64,000 nucleotides of DNA, from contig FN649741.1 in NCBI GenBank assembly GCA_000310025.1, positions 809,379 through 873,378 of the forward strand, read 5' to 3'. Below are positions 44,901 to 61,640 of the stretch, piece by piece (the stretch's first letter is position 1; each line of letters begins with the position of its first letter). The position numbers were made by a program, and so were the translations under genes. A model generated the notes under the pieces. That model saw only the letters and a list, made by a program, of their open reading frames with translations, was not told the origin of the DNA and did not search any database. The stretch is from Ectocarpus siliculosus (Eukaryota; Sar; Phaeophyceae; Ectocarpales; Ectocarpaceae).

Positions 44901-45902
44901 CAGATTTGTAGAAACTACTTCGGCGCGCAGACGTCCAGCTTCGAGGTGCCACTCGACACGTCGGCGCTCGAAACCGGGTCCGTCGGTAAAAAGGATGGGG
45001 GTTCGGCAAACAAGAACCCGTACCCCGCCGTGTTCATTCGCGCGCCGGCGGTTCTAGAGGTAAAGCTGTGCATCTGTGTGTAGAGGGGTTGTTTGTGTTG
45101 TTGGAGGTGTATCTATGCGAGTGTGATTGGTGGAATTCCACTAGGTACCGCAGAGCGCACCAATCGCGGATATCTCTCACAACTATATTCAGGGACAAGC
45201 ATTATCTCTCTCTCTCTCGTCCTCTGCAGAGAAGAAATTGCCATTCGGCATCATGGGTTTGCGATGTAATCGGCACGGTTTTTAATTGTGGAGACAGCAA
45301 GAGCAACAACAACCCCTCCGTTACATGCAAAATTGGAAACTTCGGAGATCGTCCACGTTGGGAGATGCACGCGTGTTGAACGAGAGAGGGAGCCAAGAAA
45401 TGATTGCCTTCACCCCATACGACCACCCCACCCCGCCTCACCGACCTACACACAGGCCGGTCCCGGCGTCGATGTCCTCTGCAAGGTGCGATCCAGGCCG
45501 TGCAACAAAGCTGTCACCGTCATGAAGGCACAGCTAAAACAAGAAGAAGCAGACGACCGCGACGATGACACCCGCAGAGCGAAACGCAGAAGACTAGCCG
45601 CGTTTTTCGTCGAGCCTAATCCGTCGACGGCGGCTGTTGCGGGGGAGGGTGGTGGCGGGGGCAGCGGCGCCAGCAGCGGAGAGAAAGAAGCTCCCGAGGT
45701 GATCGTCGCTATCCGCAAGGGCAACATCGTGGGCACCGCGTTTCACCCCGAACTCACGAACGACTCCCGCTGGCACGAGTACTTCGTGAGGATAGTCAAG
45801 GAGGCGGTAAGCTCCGGCACCGGGGGGGTCCGCGATGCGGAATCTCCCGCGAAAACGCTTGGTGCCGCTGCCGCAGCTGAGGCCGAGGTTGCCGTGGCAT
45901 AG
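41942..45902 (+). CDS. PDX2: pyridoxal 5'-phosphate synthase glutaminase subunit (PdxT/PDX2/SNO)
   Basis: Class I glutamine amidotransferase that frees ammonia from glutamine for PdxS/PDX1 in vitamin B6 synthesis, normally cytosolic. Five exons in phase: 41942-42028, 42312-42417, 43492-43673, 44904-45059, 45456-45902 (TAG); 325 residues. It opens with GILALQGAFAEH, the PdxT signature, then [20 protein letters not shown]. The nucleophile is Cys98 in [11 protein letters not shown]. The other triad residues are His and Glu in GTAFHPEL (about 274 and 276). Residues [11 protein letters not shown] match the family's NAFGRQ.SFE. Usual length is 190-250. The extra length comes from a basic then Gly/Ser-rich insert (about 205-255) between the last sheets, and a short Ala-rich tail. 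Introns hold a LINE tail and a two-copy repeat. No partner PDX1 is in the window. Confidence 0.95.
44243..44367. repeat. two-copy 66-bp tandem repeat in PdxT intron 3
   Basis: CGGTGTTTGCCATCGGG through CAACGACGTTGTAAAACAAGCC is repeated once with one or two differences. A C run precedes each copy. Confidence 0.9.
44740..44835 (+). mobile_element. LINE 3'-end fragment in PdxT intron 3
   Basis: GTGCTCCGTCCCGGCT, then GGTCAATGGTC, then ACGGCATGCACGACTATGAG and TACCCCCCCCC. It is the same terminus as the LINEs at 2437 and 11105 and the solo tail at 14880. Sense orientation, ends about 70 bp before the intron acceptor. Confidence 0.7.
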
Positions 45903-47954
45903 ACGCGGTGCGAGCTTCGACTCGAAGATTTTGGGCTGGTCAGGGATGTTCCACGAGCCCATCCCACTTTCCACACACCGCTGTCCGATGTTGATGTTTT
46001 TGGTATCCCCCATTTTTGAATCCTGGGAAAGGTCGTCACGGGGAGGTCGTTTTGGTTCCGTGGTGTGATTGTGTTGGCTACATCGCTGTTTTTGCCTATG
46101 CACTGACTTGTTGTCTTTTCCCCGGCGGCTGTCCTCCATCGGCGACCGAGCAGAATTTTTTGAGACGACGTTCGTTTCACGCATGTGTGGGTGTGCGTCA
46201 TTCTTGGAGCGTTTTAGGTCTGAGTATGTATTGTAGGCGTTTTTGGAAAGAGGCACGACGGGGAGAGGCCCGTAGCTTAGCTTTGTGTCGGTAATGGTGT
46301 TGCGGGATTTCGCGTGGTGTCCGGTTTTTGTAGTGTTCACGCCGGGAACCAAATGCCGCAGCGCCGCTGTTGCTGCTGCTTGTACATACAAATGACTGCT
46401 GGCCGGTTTTTTGCACGCCGACCACGCCTCTTGATAATTGCAAAGACCGCGGAAGGAGTTTAGTGATGAGAGTTGACTTGTTCGAGGAAGTTGACTTAGG
46501 GCGGATGACGGGTACGATGGAATGGATCATAGTTAGATCGTGTGGTGAGGTCGATGGTTGGTGTGACGTCAACGCGTGATATATGGCGACCGGATAGGCG
46601 ACGTGACAAGGGGTGGTTGTGATGTGTTTTCGGTGCTAACACGAAAACATTCATCTTAGTCTTCCACGATGACGTGCGAGGCGGCTTTGCTTTGGCGGAA
46701 TGTCCGCTTTGTGGGGGGCTCCGTGAGCAGAAGCACGTGGCCCTCCGGGACTGTCAGGTCAAAACGTGTACGCTCTGTGTATACATGGTAACCCCCTCTC
46801 TTATACTCCGTGCAACATGTGTGTCGCACACGTAAGAGTGCTACTCCCGAGTGACAGATTCGCGGTTGCTGCCCGTAGACTGTGGAGCTTACATATCGTT
46901 TAATTGGTAGCCGGGTCGGAAGACCAGATGTTTGATACCCCTTCCGATAAAAAGGCGCCTGTTTGTACCGTTCGGGCGCTGCTCTTGCACCAGCACGCAC
47001 AGGCGGAGAGCCCAACCTGCTACTACCGTATATCATCACCGATCGATTTGCTCGGTACACACATTCGTGTCTGTGTTTGATGGCAATGCGGGCACTTCGA
47101 GTCAACCTTACCTTTTGTGGCAGGTTAGAGGGTGGGCGACAAAAACCGCACTCGCTCGTGAATGAGTGGGATGGGTGAGACGGAGTCGGTGCATACCTGT
47201 GTCGTTCGAGTGTTTCTCGAACGCTGAACGCACGCCAGAGAAGGAAAGGAACATGGTAGAAACACGTGTGGAGCACGAGGAAGGCACAAGTTACAAAGGC
47301 ATGTTGTTGGTGTTGTCTTGACCTCGACAAAATAAAAACGTCTTATCAATCAGACCAGTACGCCCCATGGCATGCGTATTCATTGTCATGATCGTTTTTC
47401 CTTTTCATATTAATCTCTAACAAGGTACGGTCGTCACAAGCTGACCCGAAAAACGTCAAGAGAAAACGAGAGAAAGAAATAGCAGTCCTGCCACAAGCAA
47501 GAATCAAACTCACTAACTGGAAAGCAAAAGAAAGCGCCCATTACATAGTACTTTTATGTACCGTATGGTGCGGGATACAAAAGCCCGTTGCCAGGGGCTG
47601 AAACCAACGAGTATCAGCATCAGCATTATTTTCCATCTTCGTCTGTTCGAGAGGTTGCGGTGCAGCACGTTGCGCCTATCCTCTATTTTCCAAGGGACAG
47701 GCGCACCTGCCCACGGCATCTAGATACGCTATTCTCTATCCGATGATTCAATACGCACCCAAACTCTCTTAAAATTACATCAACATCGTTAGGGTACTTG
47801 CAACTGACAATACGACAGGCGATACATTCGGGTGCCCCAGCATGTCGTCAAAACTGTATCGGTCTACCCTTGGGTTCCCGACTCCTTTATACAGCAGCAG
47901 AGTGAAATGAAGCACATGCCACGATAAACGACGTCTTAAAAGAGCCCCGCCCGG
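45903..47954. other. convergent intergenic region (PdxT / ADC synthase)
   Basis: 3' regions of two converging genes. A minus-strand frame of 224 codons (47330-46656) is listed separately. Otherwise no domain, RNA gene or repeat recognised. Confidence 0.5.
46656..47330 (-). CDS. hypothetical ORF, 224 codons, uncertain
   Basis: A single uninterrupted frame starting MSRSRQHQQH and ending SKAASHVIVED. It is rich in Arg, Tyr and Cys, with no signal peptide, membrane segment or family motif that I recognise. It is longer than most chance frames in this window that are not shadows of real exons. On the other hand it lies alone between two 3' ends with no splice context. It may be a real small gene, an exon of an unrecognised gene, or chance. 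Confidence 0.2.
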   Translation of the reverse strand: MSRSRQHQQHAFVTCAFLVLHTCFYHVPFLLWRAFSVRETLERHRYAPTPSHPSHSFTSECGFCRPPSNLPQKVRLTRSARIAIKHRHECVYRANRSVMIYGSSRLGSPPVRAGARAAPERYKQAPFYRKGYQTSGLPTRLPIKRYVSSTVYGQQPRICHSGVALLRVRHTCCTEYKRGGYHVYTERTRFDLTVPEGHVLLLTEPPTKRTFRQSKAASHVIVED

Positions 47955-53068
<5,114 letters not shown>

Positions 53069-53281
53069 GGGGGGTTCCTGCCGCGGTCCCTTGGACCTGG
53101 TCTACGGCGCGAGTCTTTGCGTCCTTCTCTCTCTCTCCATCTCTCAATGGGTTGCAGGCTGGACTGTTGTAACGGCGGTTTGTTGACCAATGAGGAGCGA
53201 GCCAGCACACGGCGCGCTCATTTCAAGATGCTATGCTACGTAGATGTCGGCGCCACGGCTGAGCTGGGGGGAGGGAGCACG
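53069..53281. promoter_or_regulatory. divergent promoter region, ADC synthase / lumen protein
   Basis: 213 bp separate the ADC synthase ATG (53068, minus) from the first usable ATG of the plus-strand plastid gene (53282). It contains a CTCTCTCTCT run (53130-53141). A longer in-frame extension of the plus gene through this region is open, so some of it might be coding. No TATA box is clear. Confidence 0.4.
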
Positions 53282-56200
53282 ATGATGACGACTATGAACA
53301 AGCGAACGAGATTAGGCGTGGCCTTATTTGCGGTGGTAAATGCTCCTTTCTCGGTGCAGCGTGTCGGTGCCTTTGCTGTGCGTTCTTGCGCAAGATGCAA
53401 GAGATCTCAACCTGCGATGACGGTGGACTCGCCCCCTCTCAGTAGAGCGCAGCTGTTGAGAGCATTTCCTGCACTAGTGGGCGTGGCGGCCTTTCATTCT
53501 GCAACAGCAGCGGAGCCTGCACGGGCTGCTCTGCCTACAACAGAAGACTACGCTTTTGGTACCGGCTCAAAGGTACGTCACACACGCGAATGGTCGCTGA
53601 CTGGACGTTTTTTTTTTTTTCGGGATGAACCTTCAAAGAACCTTCCTAAACTACATGTAAACGCACAATACAATAAACTGCTGTATTTTGTACGTAACGA
53701 CATGCTTCCCTCACTACAGCAATGCACTTATAATCCATATGGGCCATGCCGGCATGAATTGATTGCAACGGCTAGGTGTACAGAGCGCAGTAGACGGTCT
53801 TCGTGCTGGTGTCTCGCACAAACCTCTCCCTGTACACCGCTGATGATCCTAGCTACTGCGGGGGCGACACGTATGCATACGACAGCAGTACTGCTCTCAG
53901 ACTCATCCCAGTTCCTGTGACACAACCATGATTTCATCAGACCTCTGCACGGACCTCCGCATCAACACAAGGACAGGAGTCGAAGGATGCCTGTCCGGAC
54001 TGTTCCTTGTCTGAACGGAGAAAACGGGTGGCATCCTCGTCAGCAGTACAAAGCAGTCCCGCAAAGGTAGACAAAACACGCCAAGATGTACATGAGTGTA
54101 TCTACAGTACCAACCTGTTGTCACCGGACGGCACCCTTGGTCTTCCCTATTAGGCAGGCTATGTAGCCAAAGTCAAGCACATATTTCCTAAAGATCGCTG
54201 TTGGCAGGCTAGCCAAGGCCAAGCACATTTCCAAATGATGACTGTTGGATTCGGAGTAATCTTCTTGTGGGAACGGGGCAACCTATGCGCATAGCGACGC
54301 CAGCCACCTGACTTCAAAAAAAAAAATGGCGGATTTCCTTGGGCAGTGCAGCGCTTGGCCATTACCGGTCTTCTCTACCTGCCTGCTTGGCATGCATGGT
54401 CGAAACTAACCCTAACACCATAAAGCGTTTGACTACAAGTGAAGACATGTTACACACGAGCACGGGGACGGGTCCAATACACCAACGCTGCGTTGACGCA
54501 ACCCGTCCGCCCTCGTTCGTTCTGTTATTAACGTTGAACGCCCATGCTGTACACAAGGTCAAGAGGCCGGAGGTACAAGATGAGCTATCGGTAGGTACCA
54601 CAGCACCGCCTGTTTTGAGGTTGACTACCGAAGGTTCGGGGTGCGGCACGGCCTGGAACTGGTTGAGCTATGTAGCCGGGGGGTGTTTTAGACTGAGCGT
54701 GGTTGCAAGCCATGTCGTGCGGTCCCACTGCACCTATTTTCGAAACTTGTTGTGACGTGAACGCTTCCTGGCTGTCCATGACAAGGCCTGGTTAAGTTGT
54801 TTTCCCTCTGTGCCCGCAGCAGTTGTAAGTACCACATGTGTTTATTGGATTGGCATTGGCAGCTAAGAACTGGCAGACCAATGAAGCTGTTTTTAGCCTT
54901 ACTGAGACACGAAACGCATTGTATTGGTGTACAATCAAGTTCCGCCCCTTTTTGTGCCACAACGCCAGGCTCCGCTCCCGAAGTCATCTGTGAATCCTGA
55001 CAACCCGGTGGAGGTGGTGAGAGCTGTGTCCGGGGAGCTGGATCGCATGCAGACGCTGGTTAAGAAGGAGGTTCGTTGATCGTGTCGAACCTTCATCACT
55101 TTTTTTTCAAGCGGTATGAGCAGGGAAGGCAGTTGACGCGGGCGTTGGCAGACAACGAAGTTGTTAAAACTGCAAAATCTGCAACAGCTGCAGCTGAAGC
55201 AGCTGGTCGCTGAACAGGCGAGTTTCCCCCAACGTAGAAAGGCGTTGAGAAACCAGGTTGGTCCGCTTCGCTCGTTTCCCACTCTCGAACCAAGGAAACG
55301 AGCCCCGTCGTTCGGTAGAGAGGACCGGCTTACTTCGCACGATGCAACACTCCGGGCCACAGGATGCAACGAAATACCAACTCGACCTCGTCCGGAACCT
55401 CGTGCGTTTTGCAACATGGCCGATGCTCTTGCCGCGGGAAACCCTTTCTCGCGGCGTGCGGCGCCTGGACCAACGATGTTGTTGCCTGGGAATCTCGTGT
55501 TGGGTGGGGCAGCGCTGGGGAGACGCGCTGACGCGGCTGAGGAGCTACCCGTTGACGGCCCTGAAGAGCCCAACCTTGGGCATGAAGTCGGTGGGAGACG
55601 TGTCCCGTGCACTCGGAGTTAGCAATTCCAAGGTAAGGTGTGTGCGTCGACCGTGTGCTGAATTCCCACCGCGTGCACCCACCTACCCTCGTATGCATAC
55701 CTTCTCCGTCCTGGGAAAACTTGTCGTGCTGTTGCCCCGACGTGGCTTGTGATAGTTCACTGTCGCTGCAATGTTCATGCTTTTTTCGCGGTCAGGCTTC
55801 TGATATCCTTGAGGCTAGCATGGAAGCAGGGTTAACTCTCAGGGAGGTGGAAGACGTGGTGTTCAGCAACACCCGCACGCTTGAGTTCTTCAACAGTGCC
55901 GACTACAAGCAGGTGATAACTCCTTTCTGTGTTTCGTGGACGGCGGAAGAAGACGGATCAAGTTGGTGCGGAATATCGAGGTAGAAGGCAGAATTTAGAA
56001 CCCTTTTTCACTTTCGGGCGCCACACCACAGAATCTACCTACGCACATCAGAACGTTTTTTGTGGTCGAGTCTCCCACGAATAGAAGAAAATAACACCAA
56101 CAATAATGGACATCGTAGGGCAACAAGGCTGATCTTATTTGATCATCCCCAGTTGCTTTTTGGGACGAAGTGGAAGCCATGGACAAACCGCCCAATATGG

Positions 56201-57171
56201 TCTCTATGGATGGACATTCCATGTGTGGGTCGCTCGTTTGGAGGGCACCCCATTCTCCCGGTCGTGCAAGTCACGGGAGCATATGTATTGCGGTAGCTGC
56301 TGGAAGGGGTCTTGGACACGACTGTCGAGAACAAGACACTTCTTTCGTTTTCGTCTCATTGATTCTGAGCCCCAGTCTGCACCTTTTTTCTCGTCCCATC
56401 GATTCTGGGCGCCACTCTTTACCTTTTTTTGTCTTCCCATCGCTTGTGGGTATCACCCTATATCTTTTTTTATCGTCCCATCGATTCAGGACACCACTCA
56501 TACCCTTCGGTGCATGTTGGACACACCAGTCGGGGTCACACAAGAGGACGGCGGCCTTTCTTTCCTCCTGCGGAGCTTGCGTACGGGTTCAGCAAATCCC
56601 TTCCCTCATTGCTAAGCGTCACGACTACTTAGGTTTTCGCACACGGTTGGGTCCCACAAATACGACACATCGTTTGCAGAAAAATGGACTCAGCTTCGTA
56701 CAAAACAAACGGAAGAATGTGGATGAGAAACATGCCTTCAGCGAGCAGTGGATCCCACACCCACCAGACACCCTGCATAGCAGTAGCCCATGCTCAACTG
56801 TGGCAAAGACATATAAAACTGAACCTCGCCCCGAACTGGACGTTTCTTTATTGCCTGCCCCAACTACATTTGTGCCGTGACTTCAGATTGCCATGGCTTC
56901 AGATGGATTGTACACGATTGTCTGTACAGTTTCTTGCGTTGTTCCTCACGTGTTTTCCGATAGAACGGCAACGTGATGGCCAGTCAACTTGGGCATGTCT
57001 TGCTAACGAACAAATTTTCCGGCGGCTCGGAAAATAAAATTGGAACAAATGCAGGTTGAAGACTTGGCCAAGGATCGGACGCCCACAGACCTAACGGAGC
57101 CGTTACAGCTGCTTTCCGACACCAAGAAGTTGGTGGGAGGCGTGGCGGACTTGATGGGGGCTCCGCAATAA
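53282..57171 (+). CDS. nucleus-encoded protein with plastid and thylakoid-lumen targeting, unknown function
   Basis: Exons in phase: 53282-53572, 54969-55070, 55513-55632, 55796-55912, 57055-57171 (TAA); 248 residues. Start at 53282 or the ATG at 53294. The leader has a signal peptide (LGVALFAVVNAP) ending at VGAFAVRS, where AFA with Phe fits the heterokont plastid signal cleavage site. A second hydrophobic segment, LLRAFPALVGVAAFHSATAA, ends like a lumenal processing site. The mature part is helical and charged: VEVVRAVSGELDRMQTLVKK, RWGDALTRLRSYPL, ASDILEASMEAGLTLREVED, TEPLQLLSDTKKLVGGVADL. Layout is like small PSII-associated or lumen proteins, but I recognise no family. A possible alternative exon at about 55112-55197 (TRALADNEVVKTAKSATAAA) does not splice in phase. 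Targeting is fairly secure; function is not. Confidence 0.7.
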
Positions 57172-59019
57172 ATGGGGGTGGTACCCTCTGTCTCTCTTTG
57201 TTGGTTCAGAAGTGTGCCAGTGGCCTCGCTCCACTGCACGGCAGAGGGACGGGAGCGTCCCTGGACTCTCGCTGTGTCCCGCGTCGTTGATTGAGTTATT
57301 CAGCTGGAAGAAAGCCTGAATCTGAGATGACGAGTATAACCTGCCGTTGACAAAGGGGGTTGTCTGGCGGCAATGACATATCACTCTGCACAAGACTGTG
57401 AAGAAGTCGGTAGCGACGCCGTACAGCTAGCACGATCCTGCAGTTTTGTGCCGCTAAGTTCACGACAACGCACAGAGATTCCCGTCGTTGCCCACCAGTT
57501 TTTTGGGGTCACACACGGCGGTACTGCTGTCCAAGCACAGGGGCTGTGGCATCGTTGCATGCCGTTTGACGTGATGTTGTGGCGGGGGTGTGCCCTACTT
57601 GGGTGGGAAGGTGTGGTCGACGTTTCCAAATTGTGCAGTGGCTCGCGGTGGCGTTGTGTCATGATGGGGAGGGCGTGGGTCGATTTGTGTTCGCTGCTCG
57701 CTGCTTTCGGTCGCGTGTTGTTGGTTTCGTCCCCGTCTATTCTGGGCGCCAATCTATGCTGTGAGCGCTGATTTGAAGTAAAGACAAAAAAAAACACACT
57801 TTCACAGTCAACACCAGGGGCTGTGAGAGAGACTCTGATCTGTCCAAGATGTTTATCTGTCGAACGCGTAGGTTTTCTGGTGTTCAGGCCGCATTTTTCA
57901 CACGAACACACATGTTTACCCCAAAGAATGTGTTGGTAGAAGGGGGGACGATGCTGGTTCGCCACGAAATCATCCTCCGGCTTTTTGCAACTAAAGAGGG
58001 CCCATTTTTCGTCGGGATTTTATGGCTTTGTCTTGGCAGTAGTGGAAGGCCTGCCGCAGCCACCAGATGCACGAAGTTAAAGCGATGTCGGTTGCGCCAT
58101 CGCGATGTCTTGTGTCAAGCCTCGGGTTTGGCGTGAGATCCGACCAAGGACGAAAGCACAAAAACAAGAAGGGAAACCATGCATCAACTTGCACGAGCAA
58201 CAGGAGTATTTAGTGCACGTCAACAAACGTTGACGAGGACACTTCGATTGATTGAATTTGCGGGAATACAAGACGACCAGAGCAGCTCCGCATTGCGCTT
58301 CGAATGTGAAAGGAATCGCCACGCCAATCAAAAGTCGTTCGCGACAGGAGAAGCAAAGCAGCATGAGCCGCTGAATTTTGCCGGCGTCACTACAGTCGCA
58401 TCGCATCCTTGGCAAGTCACACTCCGTCAGACATGTGACTGCGCTCGATCGTTCCTTTCTCGAATCCTCTTTTTGATTGATGCTCACAAATCGAAGCGCA
58501 TTTCCTGTTTCACGGTATATGCAAACTAGCATACTTTTTATGCTCACAAATGGAAACGGGCTACATGCAAAAAAGAAAATTACTCTCTGACCTGATCGCT
58601 AATAGAGACGCACGACACGAAGACCAACGGTCAAACAATCCCTGGGACATCGATACGGCAAGTGCGTTTCCATACCACACCAGTCTACAACATATACTTT
58701 TACATACAACCCGACTACAATGAAAACAAAGCACTAAACAACTAGCAGGCGTCTGGTACACGTTTCCATGAGAGCGGACACTGCACTACCATTGTACATA
58801 CATAACCTTAGCGCCAATAAACACAAACAGAGCTGCGCCGACCTGATCTCACTGATAGACAAAACAAGAGCTCCAGGTGGAACCTTCGATAAAATAACCT
58901 ATCGACACACTTACGCACCCCGTTACCTGGGGCTTGAACAACCTGAGCCGCAAGGGCCCTCATCCACGCCACGGATCACCGATCGAAGAGAGACAACACT
59001 GATGTGAATCGAGCTCCAC
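57172..59019. other. convergent intergenic region (lumen protein / bHLH-PAS)
   Basis: Open frames on both strands (57381-57965 minus, 58179-58529 plus) have no recognised domain. The region probably holds both 3' UTRs. Nothing else seen. Confidence 0.5.
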
Positions 59020-61640
59020 TTACAATGCTTGCCCCGACCGTCGCTTCTGAGATTTGCTCTGGCCTCCCGCATCCCAACTACGCGCTCGCCCTCTCTTCCG
59101 CGCCGAGCACCCCCCCCCCCCCTCCCCCTTCTCCGCCTGGACGCTGAATTCGGGCGCATCAGCGTTGTACTCGGTACTGTGTCGTTCGCGGGAAGCAGCC
59201 AAGCCGTCGGTATCACCACCGCCATCTGTACAGCTACTGCTGCTGCCCCCCCCGTCGCCAGTGCCGGTGGTCCTCGGGATGAGGGCAACGTGGAACGCGC
59301 TAGCCTCGCCGCCCTCGTCAAACACGAGCGATACCGTCAGAAGGGTCGGCCTGTTGCCGATGCCCGCGTTCGCCAGGAACGGCTGCGCGCCAATCTGCGG
59401 GGATGGGACCGGGCTCTCGGAAGGGCTCGAGGCTGCTGCTGCCAACAGCATACCGCTCATCGCGTCTTGCAGTGCCTGGCGTTGTATCAAAAAATGTGAG
59501 GGGAAAACGAGAGGGGGAACACACGGGTGCGTGTAACATTTCTCAAGTACCACGAGTACATCCACAATAACGCCAGTGCAGCGTAGGTTGCACTTGTCAA
59601 ATCGACATGACACATGGACGACACAACAACGATCGGACCAAACCAGCCACCGCAGTAACGGCGGCGCAACTCCCTCCAGCGGTCATGTCACGCAAGCCAA
59701 CATTCAGGACACGTCAACGGCCAAAGAGCATGTACGGATAGAGATGGATTAACGGCAAAAAACTATGATGTACGGATAGAGATGGATTCGCTGCGATTAA
59801 GCAAGAAAAAAGACACGAAGAGTGAATGCCGCACCTGAGCACTCTCGGGGGCTACGAGGGACCGGACGGTGAGCGTGCTGACGGTCTCCTGGTTGATCCG
59901 CCCGAAGCCTCGCATGGCGTCGTTCACGTCCACCAGCGCGCCGGCTTTGTCGGCGATGGCCATCGGCACGTTGCTCAGCCGGAAGATGTCGAAGTAGTTC
60001 ACGACGCGCATCCTTGCGCCGGCGGTGCCCTCCTCGGACTCGTCGCTGCCGCCGTCCGCGCTCCCGGCGTCGCCGCCGCTCCCCAGGCTGCCCGTGTAAC
60101 CGCTGAACGAGCTGTCCGTCGTGAAACCGCGGCTCGTTGTGTCGGTGGTGAAGTCCTGGCTCCCGGAGTCGGTGGTGCCCGCCGAGGTGGAGCCTCCGCC
60201 GCTGTCGCTCGAGCCCGCGTCCCCGTCGGAGCCCGTGCTGCTGCTGCCACCGACCCCGCCGACCCCGCCGCTACCGCCATCGCCCAGGCTGTTCTCGTCA
60301 TCATCAGAGGAGGAAGACGAAGCGGAGTACAGCCTCTGCTTCTTGCTGCGGCGGCCGCCGCCGCCGCCGCTGCTGCTGGTGCTGGTGCTGCCTCGGCTAG
60401 CGCTGCTGTTGTTGCTGAATCTGGCGTCGCCGCCGCTGCCGCTGCCGCTGCAGAAGTCCTCCGCTGTGTCCATGCGATCTGTCTCTTCGGCAGGGCTAGC
60501 GCCACCTGTAGCTGGCTTGGTTGACCTTCCTTCTCGTGCTGGCCCGACGACCTCCGCGTTGCCCTTAGCCGCCCAGCTCTTGACGTCATTGTCTACGCTG
60601 GAACCGCTGGCCCTTGCCGTGTCGCTGTCCGCGGGCGCCTGCTGACGGTGCCCGCGAGCGGCTTGGCGGAGCTTGGTCTCCATCTCGTAGCACTGTATCT
60701 TGTCCCTCAGGCTCCGGAGGTAGCTCTCGCAGCTTACGAGGACGTGAAGCTTCGAGGAAGACCCGTCGCTGACGTTCGCCTTGTCCAGCGTCGCCTCGAG
60801 TTTTCGGGCGTGGATAGTGCAGGGCGGAAAGGGGGGCGAGGGGGAAGAGTGTCGTGTTACCGCGACGCCGGGGGCCCTTGTTACACAATAAATCGCCGCC
60901 TCGCGAAATAAATCGCCTTCTCTTCGCGCACAACGTGAACACAAACACCGGTAGCAGTTTATGTATATTTTAAATTTACAATTAATAAGTAAGCACCGGG
61001 AGGCGACCTCCGGGAAACTACGGGAAGAAAGTGTCAACCAGACATTAAAAAAAAGCGGCAACGGCGGTGTCGGGGGGGGGGGGGGGGACCTGCGTCCAGG
61101 CAGAACACAGAACCCGATGGCCTCTGACAATAAATCCACCACATCCCGTTCGACTGCTGTGGGCATATCTCGAACGGGTCTTTCAGTGTGTATATATATT
61201 TCCGAATAAATAAATAAACGAATCAATATCACCTTCAACTGGTCGATCACGTCGCTGATTTTCTGCGCGCGCTGCTGCTCGCGTCCGTTCTTCGCCGTCC
61301 TCGTGGACTTCTGCGCCATCGCCAGCATGCTGCTGGTGTTTCTGTCCGAGCCGGCTTGGTGTTGGGGCCGCTGCTGTAACACGTGTCCAGCAGCTACCGC
61401 CGTCTTTGCGGCTGCTGGGGCCACCACCGCCGCTGCTGCTGCCTGCTGGTTACCGGGTGCCTCTGCGACTCGACCCTTGCCGTTCTTTTTCGCCTTAGCT
61501 GCCCCCAATTGAGCCGTAGCCGCATCTAGTCTCGGCATCTTCTGGAGCGCCGACGAGATCTCGGCCGCGGTTGCTTCGCAGTCTAAAAAGTTCAGACAGC
61601 CGTGTGGTTCGGAGGCCCCTGCTGCTCCCCCGAACTCCAT
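59020..61640 (-). CDS. bHLH-PAS transcription factor
   Basis: Three exons in phase on the minus strand: 61640-61233, 60794-59835, 59475-59020; 607 residues. Start MEFGGAAGASEP; the frame stays open upstream to 62423, but that part looks like 5' UTR. The basic region and helix 1 are NGREQQRAQKISDVIDQLK (118-136), with the Glu and Arg that contact E-boxes. Loop and helix 2 follow across an intron that splits the domain: SKLHVLVSCESYLRSLRDKI (to about 170). A Ser/Gly/Asp-rich linker with an RRSKKQR nuclear signal spans about 200-395. A PAS core begins at YFDIFRLSNVPMAIADKAGA (about 402) and runs, over the next splice, to FHVALIPRT (about 530). The tail has a second basic patch. bHLH before PAS and the QRAQKIS basic style resemble the stramenopile bHLH-PAS group that includes the diatom rhythm regulator RITMO1. 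A clock role is inference. Confidence 0.88.

Noticed and set aside
57381-57965. 194-codon minus frame
   Set aside because: No domain, no splice context, and composition like random translation; it lies in a convergent intergenic region.
60586-60948. Alternative minus frame over the PAS linker
   Set aside because: Arg/Ala-rich frame-shifted reading of the same exon; the splice-consistent frame carries bHLH and PAS.
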